From Butyrivibrio sp. (GTDB taxonomy: Bacteria > Bacillota > Clostridia > Lachnospirales > Lachnospiraceae): a stretch of 50,618 bases of DNA. Of this stretch, positions 43,283-50,618 are shown piece after piece. Position 1 is the first letter of the stretch, and each line of letters starts with the position of its first letter. Under the pieces are notes generated by a model, which was given only the letters and a program-made list of their open reading frames with translations, had not been told where the DNA came from and searched no databases. The position numbers were made by a program, and so were the translations under genes. The stretch is from the NCBI GenBank assembly GCA_024690485.1, contig JAILPB010000001.1, forward strand, positions 1 to 50,618. Direction: 5' to 3'.

Positions 43283-44119
43283 TTAATCCTCAAATTTAGA
43301 CGGGTCGAGATTTCCGGGATCCTGTCCGATATAAGCAAGTATTCCGCCATCAATGTAAACCACCTGACCATTGATAAAATCAGAAGCAGGAGAAGCAAGA
43401 AATACTGCAAGTCCCATAAGATCCTCTGTCTTACCCCAGCGCTGAGCAGGAGTCTTGGATCTGATGAATCTGTCAAAAGGATGCATTGATCCGTCAGGCT
43501 GTTTCTCACGAAGAGGTGCAGTCTGAGGTGTAGCTATATAGCCGGGTCCGATTGCATTACACTGAATGTTGTACTGTCCGTATTCGGAGCAGATATTCTT
43601 GGTAAGCATCTTAAGTCCGCCCTTAGCTGCTGCATAAGCTGACACTGTCTCTCTTCCAAGCTCACTCATCATGGAGCATGCATTGATGATCTTGCCGCTT
43701 CTTCTCTCTATCATTCCGGGAAGTACTGCCTTGGAGCAGATGAAAGGACCTGTAAGATCAACGTCGATCACCTGATTCCACTCATCTACTGTCATCTCAG
43801 TCATGGGAATTCTCTTGATAATTCCTGCATTATTTACAAGAATATCGATAGGTCCCTTTGCTGCCTCCGCCTTCTTAACAAACTCTGCTACCTGATCTTC
43901 CTTGGTAACATCGCATACTGCACCGAAAGCATCGATTCCGAGCTTTTCATACTCAGCCATTCCCTTATCAACAAGTTCCTGATTGATATCATTAAAAACA
44001 ATCTTTGCTCCGCTCTTTGCAAATGCGATTGCATAAGCAAGTCCAAGGCCGTAAGAAGCACCTGTAACCCATGCGGTCTTTCCTTCAAGTGAGAATATCT
44101 TTAAAAAGCTTGTATCCAT
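43283..44119 (-). CDS. kduD: KduD, 2-dehydro-3-deoxy-D-gluconate 5-dehydrogenase (SDR family)
   Basis: 278 residues. It reduces 2,5-diketo-3-deoxygluconate to KDG with NAD(P)H, after isomerisation by KduI. The classical short-chain dehydrogenase motifs are present: TGASYGLGLAYA for the cofactor, NNAG, S in SMMS, and the catalytic YAAAK. SELGRETVSAYAAAKGGLKMLTKN resembles KduD and gluconate 5-dehydrogenases, and the neighbours decide for KduD. AAAGGAAAAGAT precedes the ATG. A 35-bp inverted repeat lies between kduI and this gene. Confidence 0.9.
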   Translation of the reverse strand: MDTSFLKIFSLEGKTAWVTGASYGLGLAYAIAFAKSGAKIVFNDINQELVDKGMAEYEKLGIDAFGAVCDVTKEDQVAEFVKKAEAAKGPIDILVNNAGIIKRIPMTEMTVDEWNQVIDVDLTGPFICSKAVLPGMIERRSGKIINACSMMSELGRETVSAYAAAKGGLKMLTKNICSEYGQYNIQCNAIGPGYIATPQTAPLREKQPDGSMHPFDRFIRSKTPAQRWGKTEDLMGLAVFLASPASDFINGQVVYIDGGILAYIGQDPGNLDPSKFED

Positions 44120-44134
44120 ATCTTTTCCTTTCCA

Positions 44135-44169
44135 AAATATGACTCATACAATATTGTATGTCCATATTT
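44135..44169. promoter_or_regulatory. Extended inverted repeat between kduI and kduD
   Basis: A perfect 16-bp palindrome, CATACAATATTGTATG (44145-44160), is flanked by a second arm pair AAATATG/CATATTT. It lies 16 nt before the kduD start, so it could be an operator or an RNA hairpin that sets the kduI:kduD ratio. Confidence 0.55.
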
Positions 44170-44203
44170 CCATTAACTCTTCTCGATAATTGCTATCTTG
44201 TTA

Positions 44204-45067
44204 TCACTTTAAGTCCTTCATCTCAACATCATCCATATCATCGAAGTCCTGATTTTCTCCAACCATTCCCCAGATGAATGTATAAGCCTGTGAACCGCAG
44301 CCTGAATGTATTGACCAGCTGGGGCTGATTATAGCCTGCTCGTTTCTCATAACTACGTGTCTTGTCTCTGTAGGCTCGCCCATGAAGTGCATAACGATTG
44401 CATCCTCAGGCATATCAAAGTAAAGATAAACCTCCATACGTCTGTCATGTGTATGGCAGGGCATTGTATTCCAAACGCTTCCGGGCTTAAGCTCAGTCAT
44501 ACCCATCTCAAGCTGGCAGGTCTCAACCTGACCGGGAAGGATATACTTGTTGATCACTCTGTGGTTTGACTCTTCCATTGAACCCAGCTCTTTTTTATTC
44601 TCTTCCTTAATGATGACTACGTCTTCAGAAGGAGTTCCTTCTCTCTTAATGAGTACTGTGGGATATGTCTTATGTGCAGGAGCACTGTTAATATAGAATT
44701 TAGCAGGATTCTCCTCACTCTTACTTGCAAAAGAAATATCCTTTGCACCCATTCCGATGTACATACCCATCTTGTAATCTACGTCATAGCTCTTTCCATC
44801 GATAGTGATAACTCCGTCACCGCCGATGTTGATAACTCCCATCTCCCTTCTCTGCAGGAAGTACTCTGCTCTAAGTTCATCTCCTGCTGTAAGAATAAGC
44901 TCTCCTCTCACAGGCACTGCAGAACCTGTGATGATTCTGTCGATGTGGCTGTACACAAGCTTTATCTCATTGGGCTGGAATAAATCGTCAATAAGAAATT
45001 CCTCTCTAAGTCTCTCAGTATCATAATATTTGGCATCTCTTGGTGATGCTGCTGTTCTAAGCTCCAT
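44204..45067 (-). CDS. kduI: KduI, 5-dehydro-4-deoxy-D-glucuronate isomerase
   Basis: 287 residues from ATG 45067 (GGAGG at 8 nt; the longer frame begins at TTG). KduI isomerises 4-deoxy-L-threo-5-hexosulose uronate, the product of unsaturated uronides from pectin or glycosaminoglycans, to 2,5-diketo-3-deoxygluconate. The cupin metal site is visible as CHTHDRRMEVY with two histidines and a glutamate and as the late SIHSGCGSQAY histidine. It is the first gene of the kduI-kduD-eda-kdgK operon. No lyase or unsaturated glucuronyl hydrolase gene is in the window. Confidence 0.94.
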   Translation of the reverse strand: MELRTAASPRDAKYYDTERLREEFLIDDLFQPNEIKLVYSHIDRIITGSAVPVRGELILTAGDELRAEYFLQRREMGVINIGGDGVITIDGKSYDVDYKMGMYIGMGAKDISFASKSEENPAKFYINSAPAHKTYPTVLIKREGTPSEDVVIIKEENKKELGSMEESNHRVINKYILPGQVETCQLEMGMTELKPGSVWNTMPCHTHDRRMEVYLYFDMPEDAIVMHFMGEPTETRHVVMRNEQAIISPSWSIHSGCGSQAYTFIWGMVGENQDFDDMDDVEMKDLK

Positions 45068-45100
45068 TTTGTAATCCTCCAATACATTGTGTTTTTTGCA

Positions 45101-45141
45101 TAAAAAGTGGTATAGGCGAAAAATCTTTTACACCTATACCA
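45101..45141 (-). terminator. Terminator between the exported protease and kduI
   Basis: TGGTATAGG/CCTATACCA (9-bp perfect) with a 16-nt loop and CTTTTTATG on the minus strand. It lies 34 nt before the kduI start with no clear promoter in between; an extended -10-like TGGTATAGG overlaps its upstream arm. Confidence 0.75.
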
Positions 45142-45206
45142 TCATAAATGATAGATATTTACAAATCTTGGTCTTTCTAGATAGAAATATGGAAAATAAT
45201 GAACTA

Positions 45207-46061
45207 TCAGTCCATCAGGAAATCCATAACGTCATGAAGCTTAACTGCCACCATTTCTTTGTTGTCGGAGCCTCCAGCCAAAAGCCCCACGTAGCGCCCC
45301 TTCATATCAAAAACTCCGGCACCGGACATGCCATGCTGCGCATTACATTTTACATAGATCATATTGTAACCAAAGTCTGTTACAAGCACGTCTTTCTTTA
45401 ATACTGTTCCGTAGACGAAGCTTTCTGCTATATCCGTTCCGCTTCCATGAATGTGGTACTTCTGATTTATATCGGGATCTACGACACTTCCTGATTCCAT
45501 TGAAAAAACAACTGAATCATTTTCTGATATATCTTTATCCGCATCATCAAAAAAGGTCACTTCCCTTAAGTTTATAAGGTCATAGGGCTCTATATCCGTG
45601 GTCGCCACCTTAACAACCGCCAGATCTCTGTCATCGCTTTTTCCAACATATTCAGGAACCGCTACTACACCGTTATAGAAAACAACATAACTATTCTCAT
45701 CCGCTCCGGCGTTTTCCATATCCTTAACCACATGGGCTGCTGTCAGTATATAGATATAATCCTCTGTAATCGAAGTGATACTTCCGCTTCCAACTTCTCT
45801 TCCAATCTGAATCTGCACGCAGGTAGGTCTTATAAGGAGAGCTGCTTGTCTAAGGTGCTCCTCAGAAAATTCGTTGCCAGATACTTCGCCGCTACTTAGA
45901 GCACCTGCCTTAAAATCCATGCAATAAAACATACCCTCTGCTATCTCTTCTGCAGATGGTCCGCCTGCTTTTACATTTATAGTTAATATGGGAATAAAAA
46001 ATAAGAATAAAAATATATTGGAAAATATGAGAACTATGAATTGTTTCATGCCAATTTTCAT
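45207..46061 (-). CDS. Exported trypsin-like serine protease
   Basis: 284 residues. A signal peptide or signal anchor (about 6-32, FIVLIFSNIFLFLFFIPIL) is followed by a trypsin-fold domain with an intact catalytic triad: H110 in ILTAAHVV, D146 in DRDLAVVKV and S246 in HGMSGAGVF. It therefore resembles HtrA/DegP-type catalytic domains but lacks a PDZ domain. Its substrate is unknown. It starts 32 nt after the rnpB 3' end with no terminator between, and has only a weak ribosome binding site, so expression is probably low. Confidence 0.88.
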   Translation of the reverse strand: MKIGMKQFIVLIFSNIFLFLFFIPILTINVKAGGPSAEEIAEGMFYCMDFKAGALSSGEVSGNEFSEEHLRQAALLIRPTCVQIQIGREVGSGSITSITEDYIYILTAAHVVKDMENAGADENSYVVFYNGVVAVPEYVGKSDDRDLAVVKVATTDIEPYDLINLREVTFFDDADKDISENDSVVFSMESGSVVDPDINQKYHIHGSGTDIAESFVYGTVLKKDVLVTDFGYNMIYVKCNAQHGMSGAGVFDMKGRYVGLLAGGSDNKEMVAVKLHDVMDFLMD

Positions 46062-46093
46062 ATTTCTGCACCAAAGCTTTAGATTTTTTAAGT

Positions 46094-46440
46094 ATGAGCA
46101 GGCCTGTAAGCCGGGTTATGTCGTGAATGATCATCTATCTAGGACTGCTGTTACCAACAGCCTCAAGCGACCTACCTGAAAACGGACCGGGCCGGCCCAT
46201 AGTTTTCTTTTTGGTCTTGCTTCGGATAGGGTTTACATGGCTACAAATGTTACCATTTGCACGGTGGTCTCTTACACACACCTTTTCACCCTTACCTCTA
46301 AAAGAGGCGGTTCTTCTCTGTTGCACTTTCCCGGGAGTCACCTCCGCCGGACGTTATCCGGTATCCTGCCCTCTGAAGCCCGGACTTTCCTCACCCGCGC
46401 CCTTTCGGGACTAGCGGCCGCGATCATTTGTCCTGCTCAT
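46094..46440 (-). ncRNA. rnpB: RNase P RNA, class A
   Basis: About 347 nt, catalytic RNA of RNase P that matures tRNA 5' ends. The ends pair as P1 (ATGAGCAGG with CCTGCTCAT). Universally conserved segments are present in order on the minus strand: GAGGAAAGTCCGGGC, AGGGTGAAAAGG, GTAAACCC, AGGTAGGTCGCTTGAG and ATAACCCGGCTTA. Several short frames cross this region on both strands and are not genes. Exact ends are estimated from P1. Confidence 0.97.
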
Positions 46441-46480
46441 ACATTTAAATCTTATTTTCACGAAACCGCATCAACTGCGG

Positions 46481-46508
46481 ATTTTAGTGATTTCAAAATT
46501 TTACTCAA
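46481..46508 (-). promoter_or_regulatory. Candidate rnpB promoter (downstream)
   Basis: TTGAGT (46508-46503), 16-bp spacer, TAAAAT (46486-46481), followed by a CCGCA/TGCGG hairpin at 46480-46466. Confidence 0.5.
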
Positions 46509-46514
46509 GAAACA

Positions 46515-46543
46515 ACTTTAATCAATGAATGGTTCCTTGTCAA
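46515..46543 (-). promoter_or_regulatory. Candidate rnpB promoter (upstream)
   Basis: TTGACA (46543-46538), 17-bp spacer, TAAAGT (46520-46515). With the box at 46481-46508 this suggests tandem promoters; both would leave a short 5' leader to be removed. Confidence 0.55.
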
Positions 46544-46547
46544 GTCC

Positions 46548-48200
46548 TCATACATTAAAGCAGCTTCCACCAACGAATTCTCTTGTGATGGAATTCTTAG
46601 GAAGAGACTGTGAGTCAACTGCCACAAAATAATCAAGGAACTTAAGTAATCTCTTTGCCTCGAAAAATTCCGGATCCTCCGGCTTTATAGCAAAAAGAAG
46701 TGGTTCCGCATACTGCTTTAAAACTGCAAGCTCGTAAATCTGAGCTGAGTTAAACATCTCATCAGCGCTTTCCTGGAAGGGGAAAATGTTCTGCTCTTCA
46801 CCGCGCCTTACAGAATCCCACATGGCAATTGTATGCTTTGCGGTAGCTCCTCTTGTTCTAGCATCTCTTACAATCCTTCGGATAAGGCGTCCGTCAGTTG
46901 TAGGAATTCTGTTGTGGGCATCTACGCTGAGAGTTGTGAGTGCGCTAATGTAAATTTTGAACTTAGACTCTGAAGGAAGAGCGTAGCTCATCTTCTCATT
47001 AAGTCCGTGGATACCTTCAATAACAAGAACATCCCCGGGATTAAGCTTCATGTAATCTCCGTTCATCTCGCGCTTACCGGTAACGAAATTAAAGGTAGGA
47101 AGTTCAACCTCTTCACCGTTAAGAAGCGCCACCATGTCCTTATTAAACTGCTCCACATCAAGAGCTTCAAGGCACTCAAAATTATAGCTGCCATCCTCAT
47201 TAAGAGGAGTCTTTTCTCTGTTTACAAAATAGTTGTCGAGACTTATGGGATGAGGATTAAGTCCGTAGGTCCTCATCTGAATGGAAAGTCTGTTGGCAAA
47301 GGAAGTTTTTCCTGATGAGCTTGGACCTGCGATCATGACAAATCTTACGTGCTTACTTTCATAAATCTTCTGAGCTATCTCACCGATACGTCTCTCCTGA
47401 AGAGCCTCCTGCACCAGCATGAGATTATCAAAATCACCTCTGCAAACTGCATCGTTGAGATCACCTACTGTCTCAACTCCCATCATCTCTCCCCAGTTTG
47501 TGGATCTTACAAGCTCAGTGAAAAGCTTCTCTCTGGGCTCACTTTCTGTGATCTCATCGGGGTGCTTTCTTGATGGCAGATTAAGCAAAAGTCCCTCGTG
47601 ATGTTTTTCGACCTTAAACCACTTGATATATGAAGTGTTAGGAAGCATGTAGCCATAGAAATAATCAGAGAAATCGTCCAGCTTATAGACGTTTACCTCT
47701 GAGCTTCTGCGATAGCGGAGGAGTCGTACCTTATCCTCCATGCCTTCTTTCCCAAAGATATCCACGGCATCAGCAAGAGGAAATCCCTTTTTAGTAATAG
47801 GAATCATCTCCTGTACCATCTCTTCCATTCTCTTCTGAACCTGTTCAGCGAAAACTTCGGATACCTTAAAATCAGCTTTTACTCTGCAGTAAAAGGCATT
47901 ACCGACCTTATAATCAATTATAGTCTGAGCGGGAGTCCTGCCGGCCACATCTCTTACAGCTTTAATAAGCATCATAAGAGCAGTTCTTGTGTAGGTATTA
48001 TTACCTATCTCGTCTGCAGTGGTTATGAATGACAGATTCTCATCCCTGTCCACCTTCTTCATGAGCTCGCGAATACGGCTGCCGTAGATTACGGCAACAA
48101 TCTGATTCTTATACTGAGGCTGATACTCATGAGCAATCTCCTCAAAAGTTGTTCCTCTTGGGTACTCTTTTTCCTGTCCGTTTATGATAAGCTTTGGCAT
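46548..48200 (-). CDS. Uridine-kinase-like nucleoside kinase with N-terminal TGS/tRNA-synthetase-like domains
   Basis: 550 residues. An N-terminal TGS-like fold (about 1-60, starting MPKLIINGQEKEYPRGTTFEEIA), a segment similar to the second additional domain of threonyl- or alanyl-tRNA synthetase (about 65-270), and a C-terminal P-loop kinase of the uridine kinase/phosphoribulokinase group with Walker A GPSSSGKTS at 292-300 and VIEGIHGLNEK. This three-part protein is common in Firmicutes and Bacteroidetes, and its true substrate is not established. AGGAGG precedes the ATG. It is followed by rnpB, preceded by trmK. Confidence 0.9.
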   Translation of the reverse strand: MPKLIINGQEKEYPRGTTFEEIAHEYQPQYKNQIVAVIYGSRIRELMKKVDRDENLSFITTADEIGNNTYTRTALMMLIKAVRDVAGRTPAQTIIDYKVGNAFYCRVKADFKVSEVFAEQVQKRMEEMVQEMIPITKKGFPLADAVDIFGKEGMEDKVRLLRYRRSSEVNVYKLDDFSDYFYGYMLPNTSYIKWFKVEKHHEGLLLNLPSRKHPDEITESEPREKLFTELVRSTNWGEMMGVETVGDLNDAVCRGDFDNLMLVQEALQERRIGEIAQKIYESKHVRFVMIAGPSSSGKTSFANRLSIQMRTYGLNPHPISLDNYFVNREKTPLNEDGSYNFECLEALDVEQFNKDMVALLNGEEVELPTFNFVTGKREMNGDYMKLNPGDVLVIEGIHGLNEKMSYALPSESKFKIYISALTTLSVDAHNRIPTTDGRLIRRIVRDARTRGATAKHTIAMWDSVRRGEEQNIFPFQESADEMFNSAQIYELAVLKQYAEPLLFAIKPEDPEFFEAKRLLKFLDYFVAVDSQSLPKNSITREFVGGSCFNV

Positions 48201-48224
48201 ACAATTACCTCCTTAGCGGGTTAT

Positions 48225-48980
48225 TTACAACAAGTTCAAGGCAGTTGTTATATCGTTCTTTTTTATTATAATATCACGCTCCCTGTCAGGATGCGTATTT
48301 TCAGATAATTTTAATAAAATCGACTCAGCAATCTCAAGCTCATGCTCAAGATATTTTTTCAGGTCTGAATTCTTTTCCAAAATAAGGCAGGGTCCGAATT
48401 TATCGCAGATTCTAAAGGCATCTTCCCTTGACACATCACTGCTCTTCATGATTATATCTATGGCTTTTTCATAGGAAGCAGGAAGCATATTACCTTCTGA
48501 AACCTCTGTAAGAATAGCCACATAGTACTTACCCTCTTCGAATATCTCCTTCTCTTCTGTTATGAGAAATCCGGCATCTCTAAGATACTCTCTAAATGCC
48601 CTAAGGTCAGACTGGGGCTGAAGTATCATGTGCTTAAGTCCAAGCCCCCTCGGATCGCCCTTCTCAAGAATCCTTTTCATCAAAAGGCCGCCCATACCGG
48701 CGCAGATAAGAGTATCCGCTTCTCCGGCAGATAACTTCTCCATGCCATCTGAGAGCCTGGTCTCAATCCTATCCTCATAGCCATATTCTGCTATATGTTC
48801 CTTTGCCCTGGACAGAGGGCCTTCCCCAACGTCCATTGCAACTACATGCTGAGCTTTTTCTGAATTAATAAGATAAATCGGAACGAATCCATGATCCGTC
48901 CCGACGTCGCAAACGCGTGCTCCCTGGCTTACCAGGGAAGCAACTGCGCTTAATCTTTTGGATAACTGTATATTCTTCAT
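48225..48980 (-). CDS. trmK: TrmK, tRNA (adenine-22-N1)-methyltransferase
   Basis: 251 residues. TrmK methylates N1 of A22 in many tRNAs. The Rossmann methyltransferase motifs are seen as ARVCDVGTDHGFVPIYL (motif I, with the DVGTDHG of this family) and ADTLICAGMGGLLMKRILE near residue 90-110. It starts 3 nt after the rpoD stop, an order (rpoD-trmK) that is common in Firmicutes, where the YqfN family gene follows sigA. The ribosome binding site is weak, so coupling to rpoD translation is plausible. Confidence 0.93.
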   Translation of the reverse strand: MKNIQLSKRLSAVASLVSQGARVCDVGTDHGFVPIYLINSEKAQHVVAMDVGEGPLSRAKEHIAEYGYEDRIETRLSDGMEKLSAGEADTLICAGMGGLLMKRILEKGDPRGLGLKHMILQPQSDLRAFREYLRDAGFLITEEKEIFEEGKYYVAILTEVSEGNMLPASYEKAIDIIMKSSDVSREDAFRICDKFGPCLILEKNSDLKKYLEHELEIAESILLKLSENTHPDRERDIIIKKNDITTALNLL

Positions 48981-48983
48981 ATA

Positions 48984-50618
48984 TTAGTCCAAATAATCCT
49001 TTAACTTTCTGCTGCGGCTGGGATGACGAAGTTTTCTTAAAGCCTTTGCCTCGATCTGTCTGATACGCTCACGGGTAACGTTGAACTCCTTACCAACTTC
49101 TTCAAGGGTTCTTGCTCTTCCGTCATCAAGACCGAAACGAAGTCTAAGTACCTTCTGCTCACGCTCTGTAAGAGTTCCGAGAACCTCAACAAGCTGCTCC
49201 TTAAGAAGTGTGAATGCAGCTGCATCAGCAGGTACAGGTACATTGTCATCCTGAATGAAATCACCAAGATGTGAATCTTCCTCTTCACCGATAGGTGTCT
49301 CAAGGGATACGGGCTCCTGAGAAATCTTGAGGATCTCTCTTACTCTCTCTACAGGGATTCCCATTTCCTTTGCAATCTCCTCGGGAGTGGGTTCACGGCC
49401 AAGCTCCTGCAATAACTGTCTGCTGATACGGATGAGCTTGTTAATAGTCTCAACCATATGTACAGGAATACGAATTGTTCTTGCCTGGTCAGCAATAGCT
49501 CTTGTAATAGCCTGACGAATCCACCATGTTGCATATGTGGAGAACTTGAATCCCTTACGGAAATCAAACTTCTCAACGGCCTTAATAAGACCAAGGTTAC
49601 CTTCCTGAATAAGGTCAAGGAAAAGCATTCCTCTTCCTACATATCTCTTTGCAATACTTACAACAAGACGAAGGTTTGCTTCAGCAAGTCTCTTCTTTGC
49701 TTCATTTCCCATGTAAGCAAGGCTTGCGAGCTTCTTATCATCGCAGTCCTTGATTCTCTCGTATGCTTCTTCCTCTTCTTCCTTGATCTCGATGTTTTCT
49801 CTGTCATCGCTTGCAAGGATACGCTCTGCCAGCATACCGTCTTCCATCTGCTGAGCAAGCTCGATTTCCTGATCTGCTGTAAGAAGCGGTACCTTACCGA
49901 TCTCCTTAAGGTACATACGAACAGGATCCTCAATGCTGATTCCATCCGGAACAGAGAGGTCGATGTTCTCCATATCCACATCGTCTTCATCGCTTAATAC
50001 CACATCGTCATCATCCGGAATCTCAACGTCTGTATCTTCCATTCTAAGAACGTCGATACCTGCTGACTCAAGGTGCTCAAGAACCTTATCAAGGCTCTCC
50101 TCATCGAGATTAAGCTCTCTTAAGTAATCGCTGATCTCGTTGTAATCAAGAGTGTTCTGCTTCTTCTTACCAAGGGCAAGGAGCTCCTTGATCTTGGTAG
50201 CAAACTTCTCTCTCATCTCATCATCAAGAACCATTCCGTTCTCGTTTGTATTTTCTGCTTCAGCCTCAGCCTTTTTGCGACCGGCTCTCTTTGCAGGCTC
50301 CTTAGCAGGCTTTTCTGCCTTTGCAGCCTTCTTCTCAGGCTTTTCAGCCGCTGCCTTAGTAGCCTTCTTTGTCTCTGTCTTAGGCTCTGCTGCTTTGGTC
50401 TCAGCCTTCTTTGCTGTTGTCTTCTTCTCTGTTTCCTTTGCAGCTGTCTTGGTTGCTGTCTTCTTTGTCTCAGTCTTCTCTGCCTTCTCTGCAGTCTTCT
50501 TGGCTGCTGTCTTTGCAGGTGCCTTCTCTGCTGCCTTAGTTTCAGCCTTCTTAGCTGTTGTCTTCTTCTCTGTTTCCTTTGCAGCTGTCTTGGTTGTTGT
50601 CTTCTTATCAGAAGCCTT
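48984..50618 (-). CDS. rpoD: RpoD, primary sigma-70 factor with K/A/T/E-rich N-terminal extension (start beyond window)
   Basis: The frame is open to the window edge. The canonical sigma part (416 residues from Met at 50234) has a region 1.1-like start, region 1.2 ([19 protein letters not shown]), region 2 with [21 protein letters not shown], region 3 and region 4 with the helix-turn-helix [30 protein letters not shown]. Upstream of that Met the frame continues at least 128 codons without a stop, encoding almost only lysine, alanine, threonine and glutamate ([15 protein letters not shown] units), including a 65-nt direct repeat. No ribosome binding site precedes the Met at 50234, so translation most likely starts outside the window. 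Similar basic tails occur in actinobacterial SigA/HrdB; in clostridia they are unusual to my knowledge. Confidence 0.95.
   Translation of the reverse strand, partial: KASDKKTTTKTAAKETEKKTTAKKAETKAAEKAPAKTAAKKTAEKAEKTETKKTATKTAAKETEKKTTAKKAETKAAEPKTETKKATKAAAEKPEKKAAKAEKPAKEPAKRAGRKKAEAEAENTNENGMVLDDEMREKFATKIKELLALGKKKQNTLDYNEISDYLRELNLDEESLDKVLEHLESAGIDVLRMEDTDVEIPDDDDVVLSDEDDVDMENIDLSVPDGISIEDPVRMYLKEIGKVPLLTADQEIELAQQMEDGMLAERILASDDRENIEIKEEEEEAYERIKDCDDKKLASLAYMGNEAKKRLAEANLRLVVSIAKRYVGRGMLFLDLIQEGNLGLIKAVEKFDFRKGFKFSTYATWWIRQAITRAIADQARTIRIPVHMVETINKLIRISRQLLQELGREPTPEEIAKEMGIPVERVREILKISQEPVSLETPIGEEEDSHLGDFIQDDNVPVPADAAAFTLLKEQLVEVLGTLTEREQKVLRLRFGLDDGRARTLEEVGKEFNVTRERIRQIEAKALRKLRHPSRSRKLKDYLD
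50401..50607. repeat. Direct repeat of about 65 nt in the rpoD extension
   Basis: Copies at 50401-50466 and 50542-50607 differ at about three positions and are in frame, 141 bp apart. Shorter CTTCTTTGCTGTTGT-like units fill the interval. Confidence 0.8.

Noticed and set aside
46127..46521. Short frames on both strands
   Set aside because: They cross the RNase P RNA gene and are explained by its conserved sequence.

Overview
The window is most likely a chromosomal segment of a fibre-degrading member of the Lachnospiraceae (Clostridia), perhaps close to Butyrivibrio or Pseudobutyrivibrio; the genus is a guess. Pointers are the SCIFF peptide with its radical-SAM maturase, a fused SecDF, a galactan operon with a GH53 lipoprotein, a kdu/kdg uronate operon, a class A RNase P RNA and a low to moderate GC content. 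Almost every gene is on the minus strand; only comM and dprA are on plus. I see no insertion sequence, prophage, CRISPR array or tRNA gene.

Layout. 1-8.7 kb: murE (cut by the window edge), recJ, secDF, the SCIFF maturase scfB and precursor scfA behind a leader of stacked hairpins, a CNNM/CorC-type membrane protein and a HAD phosphatase. 8.7-18.2 kb: a MATE transporter, hisS, a small unrecognised protein, the tldE/tldD pair, larC and larB for the nickel-pincer cofactor, and a second MATE transporter. 18.3-27.7 kb: a galactan operon read as binding protein, two permeases, LacI-type regulator, GH35 beta-galactosidase and GH53 galactanase, driven from a promoter with an operator at the start point and further CG-centred boxes upstream. 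27.9-31.9 kb: comM and dprA, convergent with pilT, all linked to DNA uptake.

31.9-35.4 kb: hemW, lepA and rpsT. 35.4-39.9 kb: a CobW-like GTPase fused to a YcgQ-like C-terminal domain, a second CobW GTPase with about fifty histidines in a row-rich tract, and a large unrecognised coiled-coil protein with a cysteine cluster and an acidic tail. 40-45.1 kb: a membrane diguanylate cyclase, then kdgK, a KDPG aldolase fused to a VOC domain, kduD and kduI, which convert unsaturated pectin uronates to pyruvate and glyceraldehyde 3-phosphate. 45.2-50.6 kb: an exported trypsin-like protease, rnpB, a uridine-kinase-like protein, trmK and the primary sigma factor gene rpoD, whose frame continues to the window edge as a lysine/alanine/threonine/glutamate-rich extension.

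Together the window shows a plant-polysaccharide lifestyle (galactan side chains imported and cleaved; pectin uronates catabolised), metal handling and core information processing. The least explained parts are the sigma-factor extension, the coiled-coil cysteine protein with the neighbouring GTPases, the scfA leader, and repeated placement of terminator-like hairpins 10-40 nt before start codons.
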